Below, piece after piece: positions 18,276-27,270 of a DNA stretch of 64,000 nt. The position numbers and the translations under genes were made by a program. The notes under the pieces were generated by a model. The model made no database searches and was not told the DNA's origin. It was given only the letters and a program-made list of their open reading frames with translations. The stretch is taken from positions 62,001-126,000 of the forward strand of contig NZ_CP071406.1 of the NCBI RefSeq assembly GCF_022647325.1, written 5' to 3'. This DNA comes from Pantoea deleyi. GTDB lineage: Bacteria > Pseudomonadota > Gammaproteobacteria > Enterobacterales > Enterobacteriaceae. The stretch's first letter is position 1. Each line of letters begins with the position of its first letter.

Positions 18276-18479
18276 ATGAATAAAGTCTATTATCTGAATA
18301 AATTAAGAAATTGTCCGTCAACCGATATTCTGGAGATCGTGACCAGCTATATGCGGAAAAAATTGCCTTCTGATGATCTCTCCTCTTTTGAAGGCGCTTA
18401 TGATCATCGTAAAGCTGAGCTGATTATGAATGAGACCTACAGCGAAGTACCGGCTGAGGTCTGGCGGCAGGTGTGCTGA
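18276..18479 (+). CDS. Hha/YmoA-family nucleoid-associated modulator
   Basis: 67 residues. The sequence follows the Hha pattern: YLNKLRNCPSTDILEIVTSY at the N-terminus (Hha: MRLRRCxxxDTLExV), then AYDHRKAELIMNETYSEVP and VWRQV at the end (Hha: ADHRLAELTMNKLYDKIPxxVW). Hha-type proteins bind H-NS and help silence horizontally acquired AT-rich genes such as the autotransporter, fimbrial and microcin loci in this window. It is a few residues shorter than Hha (72). No tomB-like partner is adjacent. It ends in a bidirectional terminator facing the autotransporter gene. Confidence 0.85.
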   Translation: MNKVYYLNKLRNCPSTDILEIVTSYMRKKLPSDDLSSFEGAYDHRKAELIMNETYSEVPAEVWRQVC

Positions 18480-18502
18480 GCCTGAATCGCACGGCATAAC
18501 GA

Positions 18503-18538
18503 ACAGAGCCTCACGCTGAACAGCCGGTGAGGCTCTGT
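18503..18538. terminator. Bidirectional terminator between hha-like and autotransporter genes
   Basis: ACAGAGCCTCAC and GTGAGGCTCTGT form a perfect twelve-pair stem with a twelve-base loop between two convergent genes. U-tracts are weak on both sides. Confidence 0.75.
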
Positions 18539-18553
18539 AATGATTACGCGGTA

Positions 18554-21500
18554 TCAGAAATGCCAGGCAAAACCAACCTGACCGCTGTAATCCGTTTTAA
18601 ACGTCCCGCCAAAACTGCTCTCAACGCTGGCGATAAGCGACAGATCAGATGCAATCTCCCCCTGCAGACTCACGCTGCTGCGATAGCGGTTGTCAGACCA
18701 CGCACTGTACTGGCGATTCGACTGCCGGTCCGAAAGCGTGGTGGTCGACCCGTTTTTACCTGGCGAATACTGATATTCCAGACTTGCGCTCAGTTTTACT
18801 CCGGGCAACAGAGAACCCAGGCCGCGTTTCTGCGCCATGATCCCGGTCGTCGTGGCGTAAGGCGCTGATGAGCTGAGAGAAACATTGGCATCTTCGCCTT
18901 TCAGCGTATAACCGGACATCACACCGCCACTGACGCCCACGTAAGGCGAAATAAACAGTGTATCGTCAGCCAGCGCGAACTGGTAGCCGCTGCGCAGACT
19001 GCCGGCGAGCATATGGCTCTCTTTCCTGATGCCATTGATGTTCAGCGTCGGATCCAGCGATAACGTCTGATCAAGATAGAGGTAACGACTGGCGGCATCG
19101 ATAAACCATCCCTGCTCAGACTGCCAGGAGTAGTAGGCGCCGACGGTGCCCAGCCGGTGTTTTTCATAGCCCTCCCCTTTTACCTCACCCTGCGTATAGC
19201 TGGCGCTCCAGCCCACTGTCTGCGCCTCATTGCGGGTATCCCAGCCAACGTTCAGGGTCTGCTGATGGTTTTTCAGCCCGAGGAATCGTCCTCTTCTCTG
19301 TTCAAGGATTGCCCAGGAACCACTGCTTTCCGGTGAGGCACGCAGCATGTCGGTGCGTTTATGTAACTGGCTGACAGCTTCGCTGAAAATGTACTGACGT
19401 GATGCCATCAGCGCACGCGTGCGCTGGATCAGTGGCAGGTTGTCGTAAATCGTAAACCAGTCATCCGGGTTAAAGGCCGCTTCAGGGGCTTCTTCCCCGG
19501 CTTTTTCCTGAGCTTCGGCTTCAGCTTTTGCTTTCTCATCGGCTTCCGCTTTTGCTTTAGCTTCTGCCTCTGCTTTCGCCTTCTCACTGGCGTTTGCAGG
19601 CTCCTCCGCTTCGGCTGTTTCTTCGGCGTTCTGAACCTCGGTCGCCTGGTTTTCTGCCGGTTCAGGGGTGGCGTCAGGCTCAGCCGTGACGTCCGGTGCA
19701 GGCGCGGGTTCAGGTGCTGGAGTCGGTTCAGGCTCCGGCGCGGGAGTTGGCTCTGGTTCTGGCGTTGGCTCCGGTTCCGGGGTTGGCTCCGGTTCCGGGG
19801 TTGGCTCCGGCGCTGGGGTTGGCTCCGGCGCTGGGGTTGGCTCCGGCGCTGGGGTTGGCTCCGGCGCTGGGGTTGGCTCCGGCACTGGCGTTGGCTCCGG
19901 CTCTGGCGTTGGCTCCGGCTCTGGCGTTGGCTCAGCCGCAGGGGTCTGTTCAGGTTCAGGCACCGGCGTCGGTTCCGGCATCAGCTCGGGTTCTGCAGTG
20001 ACCTCAGGCGCTGGGTCTGGGGTGGTTTCCGTGACATCAGGCATTGGCTCCGGCGCTGGCGTGGGTTCAGGTTCGGCGGCTTTGTTACTTTTAAGCACCC
20101 ACTGCACGCGATCACTCTCATCCTTTACCTGATAGTTCGGAGAGTAAATACTGAACCCCCTGTAACTGCTGGCAAAGGCGAAGTAACTGTGCGGAGTGCC
20201 AGCCGGTGCATCGACCATCACCAGGTCCTGTGTCAGTGCAACCTGCTCTTCATTGCCCATCAGCAGGGCCACATCCAGCAGGTTGTCGCTGCCCGTCGCC
20301 GAATTGTTAATGATGAGCCTGTCGCTTTCCAGCGAGGAGGGCTTAACGCCTAACACCAGATTCATCCCGGTCGCATCCAGGGTATCCAAGCTCAGGGTTT
20401 TAGCACGCCAGTTGCCCTGAGGCACCATCGACAGCATCGCTCCCCGCTTCGCCAGCAGCGACCCAACATAACTGTCACCTGTCATCGTCCAGTTTGCATT
20501 AGCATCCATTGTCATGATGCTGCTGCTGGCAGAGGTCACTGCGCCCTGGTAGTTCACTTTCCCCAGATAGAGCGACGCGTTGTTGCCCAGCTGGACATCA
20601 CCCTGGACTTCACTGGCGGGCAAGTTTGCCAGTTCATCTGCATTACGCACTGGCTGGCTGCAGGCGACATCATTTGTGTAAATCACGGAGTAGCAGCGCC
20701 AGCTTTTCTCCTCCTTCTGCTGACTGTCGTTGTAACCAAAGGAGAGCGTGGCAGCGTCCGCAGCGGTTACGCTGGCTTTAACGCCCGCATACTCACCAAC
20801 CTGAAGATGGGCACCTTTACCGACGTTGATCTGATCGGCGGCAAACAGAGAGGTTTCCCAGTCATCATCAATGATAACGTTGTTTGCATGCGGAACCGGA
20901 TGACCGGAAAGAATCGCGGTGCCGTTCTTAACCTCCAGATTGCCATTCAGGTTCATCCCGCCCGTCAGCGCGAAGATCGCGGTGGCATTGCGCGGCATGA
21001 TATTGACGTTCATGACGCCATTGAGCTTCTCTTTCAGTGTCTCCCCCAGAAAGCCGCGGAAGACCTGAACATTCAGCTGCGTCAGCCGATGATCGATGGC
21101 CTTGTCAGGATCGGTGCCGAGATAGGTCCAGGTAGAGGTCGACGATTTATCTGTCGGGTAATACCAGTATGATGTCGTGTTTAACTGGAAATACTCGGTT
21201 TCTTCGGTGTAGGGGTTGTTATACACATAGATGTCGCCCGGCGTGCCTTTAGGGTTACTCTCCTGAAAGGTGTTAAAGGGAACGTCTGCCACGGTGTATC
21301 CCGTCATATTAAGGGTGGAGGGGGCATCACTGTGGTTAACCAGTCTGGCACCCTCATCGGTATGATTGATTTTTTTCACGCTGGCCGTGTTACCGTTTAA
21401 ATCCAGACGGCCGCCACGATAACCAAAATAGATCTTATCGACAGAAATCTGATTGGGATCGTTCAGCACAACGGTGGGACGCCCGCTGACCACGGTGATG

Positions 21501-22834
21501 GAAGAGAAGGCCCTTTTTTTACCTTTGGCATCGGCACGCTGATCCAGGATCACGGTGCCATCCCCCACATTCAGCGAACCCGGATTGACCCCTTCTGCGT
21601 TCACATGGAGGGTTCCTGCGCCAATTTTATGTAAGGGGTCGCTGGCTAAGCCATTCACCTGCCACAGAACGTCTTTGCCTGCGTCCACTTCCACACCGCC
21701 GCCTGCCCAGGTCGCATTGACGCCTTCGGCTGACGTCACCCGGTAGTCATTCGAAAACTGCAGCTTACCCGCGCCCATGTTCACCGGCGTATTCAGGGAA
21801 ATCACGCCACCTGCGCCATTGAAGCGAAGATCTTTGGTCGCATCCAGTTCCTTAATGGAGGCTTTTGCAGGGGCAACGCTCTCATACTTTTTCGCCAGGC
21901 CCTGCCATGTCCAGCTATTCTCACCCTGTAAAATGGCATCGCTGTTCCAGTTGATAACCGCGCTGGTATCGCTGTCCGTCACATCCGGCGAGGTATTCGC
22001 AGCCTGTACGGCATCGATAAAATCCCCCTGAATATAGGTGGCCGTCGCACGCTTTAAGTAGAGGCCGGCATCCCTGTCATAGCCCTGATGAACCGCGACA
22101 AGTTTCCACTGCTTATCAACAGAATCGAAGGCAAAGACCGGACTGCCGCTGTCGCCGCCATTGGCACCGATCGAAAGTGGCGTGGTGTCAGGATCGTCCG
22201 GTCCCAGATTGTAGTAGCGCAACCAGTTGCTGTAGGAGAATTTGCGCACGCTCTCTGCGCTGATTGTGCCGCCTGACTTCCATTTATAAGCACTGGCCAG
22301 ATGCACGCGTTCTGTCTGATCGTCGTTGATCTGCTCCTGTGTGCCCGTACCCAGTCGCGTATACCAGGCGTAACGTGTCTGGATGTCGGCCCGAAAGTCC
22401 GCTTCAGAGACATAGCTGTAAGGCGCCGCTTCCGTTACCACCTTATTCAGGCGCGGCACATGGAAATCTTTTGCGCTGTCCTCATTACGATTGATCAGCT
22501 TATAGGTGGTGCTGTAGGAGGCGCCGTTGCCAAATGATACCGTTTTATAGCCGGTATTATGTTTCACACTGGCGATATAAGAAGGCGAGATCAGGGTAGC
22601 GTACCCTAAATTAGCGACGCCGCCGAAGTCCGGCATAGGAAAATCAAGATAGCCCGATAGCGAGCCATCTTTGTTGTAGACGGCAATATTCTCCTCTCCG
22701 ACTTTATATTTCCCCAGATTCTCAGCGAAATCACGATACTGCTGAACATCAATGTTATTAAGCATAATGCCCGCGTAAGATTTCGTGCAGATAAAAAAGG
22801 TGCAACAAATCGCTGCGCTTCCAAAGTGTCTCAA
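18554..22834 (-). CDS. Serine-protease autotransporter (S6/SPATE-like) with proline-rich linker
   Basis: 1426 residues from a TTG start at 22834, chosen because AGGAG lies seven bases upstream and it gives a compact signal peptide (MRHFGSAAICCTFFICTKSYA). Longer starts at 22897 (ATG) and 22945 (TTG) lack ribosome sites. The passenger opens with a peptidase S6 domain: His92 in SVKHNTGY, Asp123 in KDFHVPRLNK and Ser229 in GGDSGSP form the catalytic triad. Beta-helix-like repeats follow to about residue 900, then a Pro-Glu-Ala-Thr linker (about 920-1050), an Ala/Glu/Lys coiled stretch, and a C-terminal barrel of about 290 residues ending in Trp-His-Phe. It should be secreted by type V secretion and act as a surface or released protease. 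Substrate is unknown. Confidence 0.92.
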   Translation of the reverse strand: MRHFGSAAICCTFFICTKSYAGIMLNNIDVQQYRDFAENLGKYKVGEENIAVYNKDGSLSGYLDFPMPDFGGVANLGYATLISPSYIASVKHNTGYKTVSFGNGASYSTTYKLINRNEDSAKDFHVPRLNKVVTEAAPYSYVSEADFRADIQTRYAWYTRLGTGTQEQINDDQTERVHLASAYKWKSGGTISAESVRKFSYSNWLRYYNLGPDDPDTTPLSIGANGGDSGSPVFAFDSVDKQWKLVAVHQGYDRDAGLYLKRATATYIQGDFIDAVQAANTSPDVTDSDTSAVINWNSDAILQGENSWTWQGLAKKYESVAPAKASIKELDATKDLRFNGAGGVISLNTPVNMGAGKLQFSNDYRVTSAEGVNATWAGGGVEVDAGKDVLWQVNGLASDPLHKIGAGTLHVNAEGVNPGSLNVGDGTVILDQRADAKGKKRAFSSITVVSGRPTVVLNDPNQISVDKIYFGYRGGRLDLNGNTASVKKINHTDEGARLVNHSDAPSTLNMTGYTVADVPFNTFQESNPKGTPGDIYVYNNPYTEETEYFQLNTTSYWYYPTDKSSTSTWTYLGTDPDKAIDHRLTQLNVQVFRGFLGETLKEKLNGVMNVNIMPRNATAIFALTGGMNLNGNLEVKNGTAILSGHPVPHANNVIIDDDWETSLFAADQINVGKGAHLQVGEYAGVKASVTAADAATLSFGYNDSQQKEEKSWRCYSVIYTNDVACSQPVRNADELANLPASEVQGDVQLGNNASLYLGKVNYQGAVTSASSSIMTMDANANWTMTGDSYVGSLLAKRGAMLSMVPQGNWRAKTLSLDTLDATGMNLVLGVKPSSLESDRLIINNSATGSDNLLDVALLMGNEEQVALTQDLVMVDAPAGTPHSYFAFASSYRGFSIYSPNYQVKDESDRVQWVLKSNKAAEPEPTPAPEPMPDVTETTPDPAPEVTAEPELMPEPTPVPEPEQTPAAEPTPEPEPTPEPEPTPVPEPTPAPEPTPAPEPTPAPEPTPAPEPTPEPEPTPEPEPTPEPEPTPAPEPEPTPAPEPAPAPDVTAEPDATPEPAENQATEVQNAEETAEAEEPANASEKAKAEAEAKAKAEADEKAKAEAEAQEKAGEEAPEAAFNPDDWFTIYDNLPLIQRTRALMASRQYIFSEAVSQLHKRTDMLRASPESSGSWAILEQRRGRFLGLKNHQQTLNVGWDTRNEAQTVGWSASYTQGEVKGEGYEKHRLGTVGAYYSWQSEQGWFIDAASRYLYLDQTLSLDPTLNINGIRKESHMLAGSLRSGYQFALADDTLFISPYVGVSGGVMSGYTLKGEDANVSLSSSAPYATTTGIMAQKRGLGSLLPGVKLSASLEYQYSPGKNGSTTTLSDRQSNRQYSAWSDNRYRSSVSLQGEIASDLSLIASVESSFGGTFKTDYSGQVGFAWHF
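19746..19935 (-). repeat. 18-base tandem repeats coding a Pro-Glu/Ala-Pro-Thr linker
   Basis: About ten copies of an 18-base unit (plus-strand form GTTGGCTCCGG followed by variable bases), each coding a six-residue PEPTP(A/E)-type unit on the minus strand, lie within the autotransporter. Four central units are nearly identical, suggesting recent slippage. Less regular Pro-rich sequence extends from about 19675 to 20070. Confidence 0.85.
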
Positions 22835-23416
22835 TGGGTTGCTCCTGCAAAAATTATTCTTATTTAAGAGATCCTTTAACCAGGCAAATCCTAACATCGG
22901 GACAATTACTAACTGAATTCTGATTTGACTTAATAGTTGATTCAAATCAAAAAAAACAGCGCGCCGCCTGTAAAATAAAAGCTAACACACTGTTTTACTT
23001 GCAAATAGAAATGCAGTGCAAAATAATAACTTATGTTTATTTTTAATAATAAAACAAAACAGATTCTTATAAATGCATGCCAGATGCGCGGGATAAAATT
23101 AATGAAAACATCGGAGGATAAAAATCTCATCACTCGTTAGTGTAGAGATCCTACCTTCAGAAGGTTTATGCCTGAATTATTAGCTGAATATCTAAAGAAT
23201 GATCTGAATCGCGAGAGTGCGAATAATTCTGGTTTACGGAAAAGCGTGCCTGCGCTTTCTGCCTTAACCAAAGTCAATCTGGTGAGGGTGTCAGCGCCGC
23301 AGATCAGCCAGACAGGGGCGAAAAGCGATCTCACAGAGGCGGAACAGAACGGAGGCTACGAGGAATGTCGTTGCCAGCTTCGTCGGCTGGCATCAGAGAC
23401 GACCATAAAGGGGGAT
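22835..23416. other. AT-rich upstream region of the autotransporter
   Basis: Low-GC sequence (22850-23160) with the FNR-type site, then a 250-base stretch of ordinary composition. A plus frame at 23168-23509 lacks a ribosome site, runs antisense into the DUF333 lipoprotein gene and resembles nothing. No other feature was supported. Confidence 0.4.
22937..22950 (-). promoter_or_regulatory. Perfect FNR-type site upstream of the autotransporter
   Basis: TTGAT-TCAA-ATCAA matches the FNR consensus TTGAT-N4-ATCAA exactly and is palindromic. It lies 103 bases before the TTG start. If centred at -41.5 it would place transcription start near 22902 and leave a 5' leader of about 68 bases. No strong -10 is visible, so activation and repression are both possible. 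Confidence 0.5.
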
Positions 23417-23659
23417 TTATTGCGGATGATCGCGATGAAACAGCGCCCACTGCTCAATACGCTCGCCATCCGGCAGCAGGCAGTAGTGCGTGCTGTTGTC
23501 AGGTGCTGAGCCCTGCACCAGTTCTCCGCCACGCTGGAGGCACCAGACGCTGGCCGGATTACGCATCGCCAGACGCTGCTGTTTGTCGCTATGAGGTGCG
23601 CAAGCCTGCAGGCAAAGCACCGTGAGCGAAAGAGCGATTAATTTGAAACCTGTTGCCAT
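23417..23659 (-). CDS. DUF333-domain lipoprotein
   Basis: 80 residues from the ATG at 23659. I chose this over an upstream in-frame start because ATGAGG precedes it and it gives a lipoprotein signal, MATGFKLIALSLTVLCLQAC, with lipobox LQAC and the acylated Cys at 20. The mature part is one DUF333 domain: NPASVWCLQRGGELVQ, YCLLPDGERIEQWALF. Its paired Cys residues are typical of the small putative-haemolysin/YoaF-like family. Function is not established for the family. It is probably an envelope lipoprotein, and Ala at position +2 suggests outer-membrane sorting. It is a lone gene. Confidence 0.8.
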   Translation of the reverse strand: MATGFKLIALSLTVLCLQACAPHSDKQQRLAMRNPASVWCLQRGGELVQGSAPDNSTHYCLLPDGERIEQWALFHRDHPQ

Positions 23660-24182
23660 AGAAGCCTCATAGCCAGTGTAAAAAAGTGACTGAATAGCCG
23701 GAATCCATATCCTGCTAAAACGAATGATAATGATCAGAACGCGGCAGTGAGGGATGACGCGTTTCACTTTCGCGTTAAGCAGATTGCTGTACGCTTATGC
23801 TCATCATAATTTAAGCGCTAACCGTACGTTTAAACAGGCAGTTAACAGAACGGCTTTATGGATATCGCGAGATAAAGACCTGATGCAGCACTCTATTAAT
23901 AACAGGATGCTGTATTATATTTACAACATCGCGTCAGGAAATTTCACATCAGGCTGACAGTCATTACATTAACAACCTGGTGGCTGAACTGAAATTCGTT
24001 ACAGGAATTAACATTACTATCAAGTACACAATGAAATGAAACGGCTGCGGATAAGAAACGTTATCCTGACACAATGAGCTGGAAACAGACAAAGCCAGCG
24101 GGGCGCTGGCCTTGTGGCTATCGAATCGCGGAGGTCAACCTGTATATCGCTCCGCGCCCGGACACGCCTTTGCCAATAGAGG
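23660..24182. other. Intergenic region
   Basis: About 520 bases. A weak Fur-like stretch (AATGATAATGAT near 23722-23733) precedes the DUF333 gene but matches the full 19-base consensus poorly. Short plus frames (23754-23957, 24074-24277) lack ribosome sites. GCCAGCGGGGCGCTGGC at 24093-24109 forms a GC-rich hairpin just after the following minus-strand gene and may be its terminator. Confidence 0.35.
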
Positions 24183-24368
24183 CTACGAATGATTTTTCCA
24201 GTAGATCGCCTGCTGAGTCGATGCAGAGGGATGCTGCTCGGCTGCAGAAGAGAAATAATTACCATAGATATAGCTGAAAAGTAAAAAAACCACACCCAGC
24301 AGAATGGCAGTCACAATACTGAAAGGAAAAATCAGAGTGCGGTTTTTTTTCTGTTCTTTTTTACTCAT
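24183..24368 (-). CDS. Small single-pass membrane protein, unknown function
   Basis: 61 residues from the ATG at 24368, with CGGAA about eight bases upstream. Layout: a short, strongly basic N-terminus (SKKEQKKNR), one long hydrophobic helix (TLIFPFSIVTAILLGVVFLLFSYIYG in part, residues 11-36) and a polar tail. The positive-inside rule places the N-terminus in the cytoplasm. I do not recognise a family. It lies 71 bases after the LuxR-type gene on the same strand and could be co-transcribed. The gene is plausible because of its clean membrane-protein architecture, but short length limits certainty. Confidence 0.45.
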   Translation of the reverse strand: MSKKEQKKNRTLIFPFSIVTAILLGVVFLLFSYIYGNYFSSAAEQHPSASTQQAIYWKNHS

Positions 24369-24439
24369 GAACATATTCCGGTTTTAGCTGCAGAATTCCT
24401 GTTGCACATAGATTATCGTGTAACCTCACTGTTGAGCAC

Positions 24440-25075
24440 TTACACTTCGGTTGGGCTGATCACCCCTCTATACAACTCAAGCAGAGAGAGATCGTTGATA
24501 AATGCATTAAACTCTCTGTCACCACGCAAACTGAATTTTCTCATCACATTATATTTGTGTGCATAAATGGTTTTTGCCGCCAGATCCAGCCGACTCGCCG
24601 TCTGGCTCACGCTATAACCTTTTTTTAAAAAACTCAGCACCTGCAGCTGAATGACAGTGATGCGGGCAAAATCGCAATTCAGACAGTCCGATGGCTGAAA
24701 TCCTCTCCCGGGTCCCTGAAAGTTGACCGCGGCGCGCATTAACTTGTCCGCTATTTTACTGACTGGGTCCAGACGAGAGAGCACAATGAGAGAGCGGTAG
24801 CAGACCGGAAGCTGTTCCATAATGATATCCGCAGATTCATCAACAAAGACCATTATGATGCTACCCGGTTTACGGGCGCGGTAAGCAGGCTGGCACATGT
24901 ACAGACGCCATTGCGAAACATTAATCAGGATAAAATCTGCCTTTTCCAGACATTGCCTGTCTGAACCTGATAAAAAATTCACTTTAGCATCAGACAGAAA
25001 TGCCTCCTCAATTACTTTTGAAATGCCTAGTCTGAAGAAGTAGTTCTCATCTGTACAAAAGACGTTAAAATCCAT
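24440..25075 (-). CDS. LuxR-type response regulator-like transcription factor
   Basis: 211 residues from the ATG at 25075, preceded by TAAGGGAAAAA; an in-frame start seven codons earlier has no ribosome site. The C-terminal 65 residues form a LuxR/GerE helix-turn-helix: ITVIQLQVLSFLKKGYSVSQ, then TASRLDLAAKTIYAHKYNVM and a final LRGDREFNAF. The N-terminal 130 residues resemble a receiver fold, but the usual phospho-acceptor environment is not evident (ADFILINVSQW sits where the Asp strand would be). It is therefore probably not a classical phosphorylated regulator. It is organised like the second LuxR-type gene at 33308. Together they flank the fimbrial operon, which suggests control of surface structures, as in CsgD- or FimZ-like systems. 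Targets are unknown. Confidence 0.8.
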   Translation of the reverse strand: MDFNVFCTDENYFFRLGISKVIEEAFLSDAKVNFLSGSDRQCLEKADFILINVSQWRLYMCQPAYRARKPGSIIMVFVDESADIIMEQLPVCYRSLIVLSRLDPVSKIADKLMRAAVNFQGPGRGFQPSDCLNCDFARITVIQLQVLSFLKKGYSVSQTASRLDLAAKTIYAHKYNVMRKFSLRGDREFNAFINDLSLLELYRGVISPTEV

Positions 25076-25109
25076 TTTTTCCCTTAGGCATCTCAAAAAT
25101 AAAATATAA

Positions 25110-25700
25110 TCAGGTAAATTTCCCGTTAATCAGAACCAGCTCACCTTTTTCTTTCAGCTCTTTCAACACTCTGCAGATCGAGCTTTTTGAAAGATGTGAA
25201 CTGTTCTCAATCAGGTAGAGTGCTGAGAAACGTTTCTTGAGGTGGGGCGGCAGTTTTTTCCACCGGCCAATTAACGAAATCACCTCATCATGTGAATTGC
25301 TCTTGGGCAATTGGATGTAGTTCATCAAATCTGAATACTGACCTGACAGGATGGACATCGCATCATTGAAGATGTCTTTTTCAAAGACCAGACGCCAGAA
25401 GACATCGTAGTCCATATAGCTGACCTTACCGTAGTCGATCCTTTCAAGATAAACAGGCGGCTCATCCAGCGCGGGCGTCACACCGACGACAAAAGGAGCG
25501 GATAAGATGTTGAGGACCTTATTCTCACCCTTTATTTTGAGTAGAAAATCGCCGTCAAGAATGAACATCACGCGGCGAACATTATCTTTCGTTAAATGGT
25601 AACGACGCTTGCCCCGTGAAATTTCGTCCGGATTTGCAACCTGTGCATATCCTGCTAAGGCACTGATCACTCGCTCATGATTCTCAGTCACTCTATACAT
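25110..25700 (-). CDS. Crp-like (IprA/YaiV-type) winged-helix transcription factor
   Basis: About 196 residues from the ATG at 25700. The N-terminal 110 residues form a cyclic-nucleotide-binding-like beta-roll (RRVMFILDGDFLLKIKGENKVL, APFVVGVTP) without the phosphate-binding-cassette Arg-Ala signature, so cAMP binding is unlikely. The C-terminus is a winged helix: HLKKRFSALYLIENSSHLSKS, SICRVLKELKEKGELVLIN. This resembles the IprA/YaiV group, which often sits near fimbrial genes in Enterobacterales. It lies 34 bases upstream of the LuxR-type gene, so the two are probably one operon. The microcin promoters carry a 6-4-6 dyad placed as for Crp/Fnr-class activators, and this protein is one candidate binder, by inference only. 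Confidence 0.7.
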   Translation of the reverse strand: MYRVTENHERVISALAGYAQVANPDEISRGKRRYHLTKDNVRRVMFILDGDFLLKIKGENKVLNILSAPFVVGVTPALDEPPVYLERIDYGKVSYMDYDVFWRLVFEKDIFNDAMSILSGQYSDLMNYIQLPKSNSHDEVISLIGRWKKLPPHLKKRFSALYLIENSSHLSKSSICRVLKELKEKGELVLINGKFT

Positions 25701-27270
25701 AATAATCAACTCAATCTGACTAACACGAAAGTAGTATTAGTAATAAAATTAGTAAAATCTGTTTGTAATAGTCCTTTCTTTCGCCTGGCGTACTGTGAAT
25801 CTTTACTCGCCTCCAGAACTCGAGCAAAATAACGATGTTATGGGTTTCACTATAATAAAACCGAAACAGTAAAATTCAACACCACAAACAGGCTAAAAGG
25901 AAGAGACTTAAACCAACATACGTCATAACAACCAGATATTACACCTTACATTAATCAGTTATTCAGCATATCAATCCAATATGTGGCGACTTACTGATAG
26001 TGTTATAACTTTTTTCTAAAAAAGGGAATCTATCATTATCATTTGCGATCTAATGTTATCGCCCTGATAAATAAGAACGCCATATCTGGAAAAAAATCTA
26101 TTAACTGAACTTTATATTTAAAAGGGTGGTGTCATATTGGAATCATTGTTAATTCTCCAGGTGAAACTGAAAGCACCAGTTCATTTCTTCTGAGGAGAAT
26201 TAAACCATAACGATGTCAATCCGGACATTTAAATTGCAATTGCCTTTTTATTTAGTTTTTTATGCTGCATTGATGATTATTTTTAGACCTTGATTCTATT
26301 CTGGCTCTGACCAGCTTTCCCCCGGATTTAACCCGCAACAGCAATCCGTACCGGATTCTTACAAAGATGTTATTTGAAGAGGAGCCTGGCCGCTCTGGCA
26401 ACCCGCTGTTCTGCTCATCCGCTCCGGGCGTTAACATCATATTTCTTGAGAAGTGATTATGAAAATCGACTTCATTCACAGATGCAAGAAGCAGAAAATA
26501 AACTATGGAAATAATCACTCTCCTCACCATGCTTATCCGGACGCTGATTTCCCGACTCTCCTTCTCGGCCTGATTTAACCCGGCTGGAACACGACTTTCC
26601 CCTCCTTAACTCTCTTATTTCACAATTCCCAAATCCCAATAGAGGACATCACAACCGTGATGCCTGAAAAGCATCCCCATGCTGACATACCTGACAGAGT
26701 GTCAGGAAAAATTGCGTACGAAAGATGTGAATATTTATCATGTACTCTTCAGTACACCCTGATGCATAAATATCTGTCGCGCTGTTACACGGCGCCAGTC
26801 AGAAAATGCTCATCAGCAAGGGGCGCCATCACCGAAATAATTCTGACAGATTTTCCCTGCTATCAGTGATCCATACTGGAACGTGGCGAATTCCGATTTT
26901 CGGTCCTGCTCCGACAGCCGTTAACGCTGCAAAATCTACAATATGCATATATCTCTTTAACTTCATCTCTATTTTTGTGATTCAGAAGACGAGCCTGCCG
27001 CTGGCTGAATCATTCCTTCGAGATAATAAGCCATTATCCTTAATTATGAGAATTAACATATTAACCGCCAGAATAACAATATGAACAACAGTTCGGTAAA
27101 TTACGGACCTGAATATATTGGATTAAGCATTATTAAGATTACTTCAGAAGCAACATAACGCCCATCGCCTTACCCTCTGGTCGCCGGAATAAGCATATTT
27201 TTACCCTGGCGACTAATGTACATACCAACTCGTTTTGTTAAAAACAGTCTATTAATAGGGAAGTTTGATA
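25701..27270. other. Long AT-rich region upstream of the fimbrial operon
   Basis: About 1.57 kb with low GC. No convincing gene was found; minus frame 26252-26530 and plus frames at 26657-26869 and 26806-27084 lack ribosome sites and family resemblance. A small hydrophobic frame is listed separately. The length and composition fit an extended, H-NS/Hha-silenced fimbrial promoter. I looked for flanking inverted repeats that would mark an invertible phase switch and for a nearby recombinase, and saw neither. Confidence 0.45.
26213..26293 (+). CDS. Possible 26-residue hydrophobic small protein
   Basis: ATG 26213 opens a 26-residue frame, MSIRTFKLQLPFYLVF followed by YAALMIIFRP. It has a basic N-terminus and then one membrane-spanning stretch, the architecture of small membrane proteins. 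GAGGAG lies 15 bases upstream, farther than usual. Composition fits its AT-rich surroundings. It could equally be chance. Confidence 0.2.
   Translation: MSIRTFKLQLPFYLVFYAALMIIFRP

Noticed and set aside
19668..20132. 154-codon plus-strand frame rich in Gly and Ser
   Set aside because: It is the antisense shadow of the proline-rich linker repeats of the autotransporter, has no ribosome site, and its composition follows from the repeat.
23168..23509. 113-codon plus frame
   Set aside because: It overlaps the DUF333 lipoprotein gene in antisense and lacks a ribosome site and any recognisable domain.
23717..23737. Fur-like box before the DUF333 lipoprotein
   Set aside because: Only about 12 of 19 positions match the consensus, and there is no iron-related gene around.
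25701..27270. Invertible fimbrial phase switch
   Set aside because: I found no pair of flanking inverted repeats and no recombinase gene in the window.
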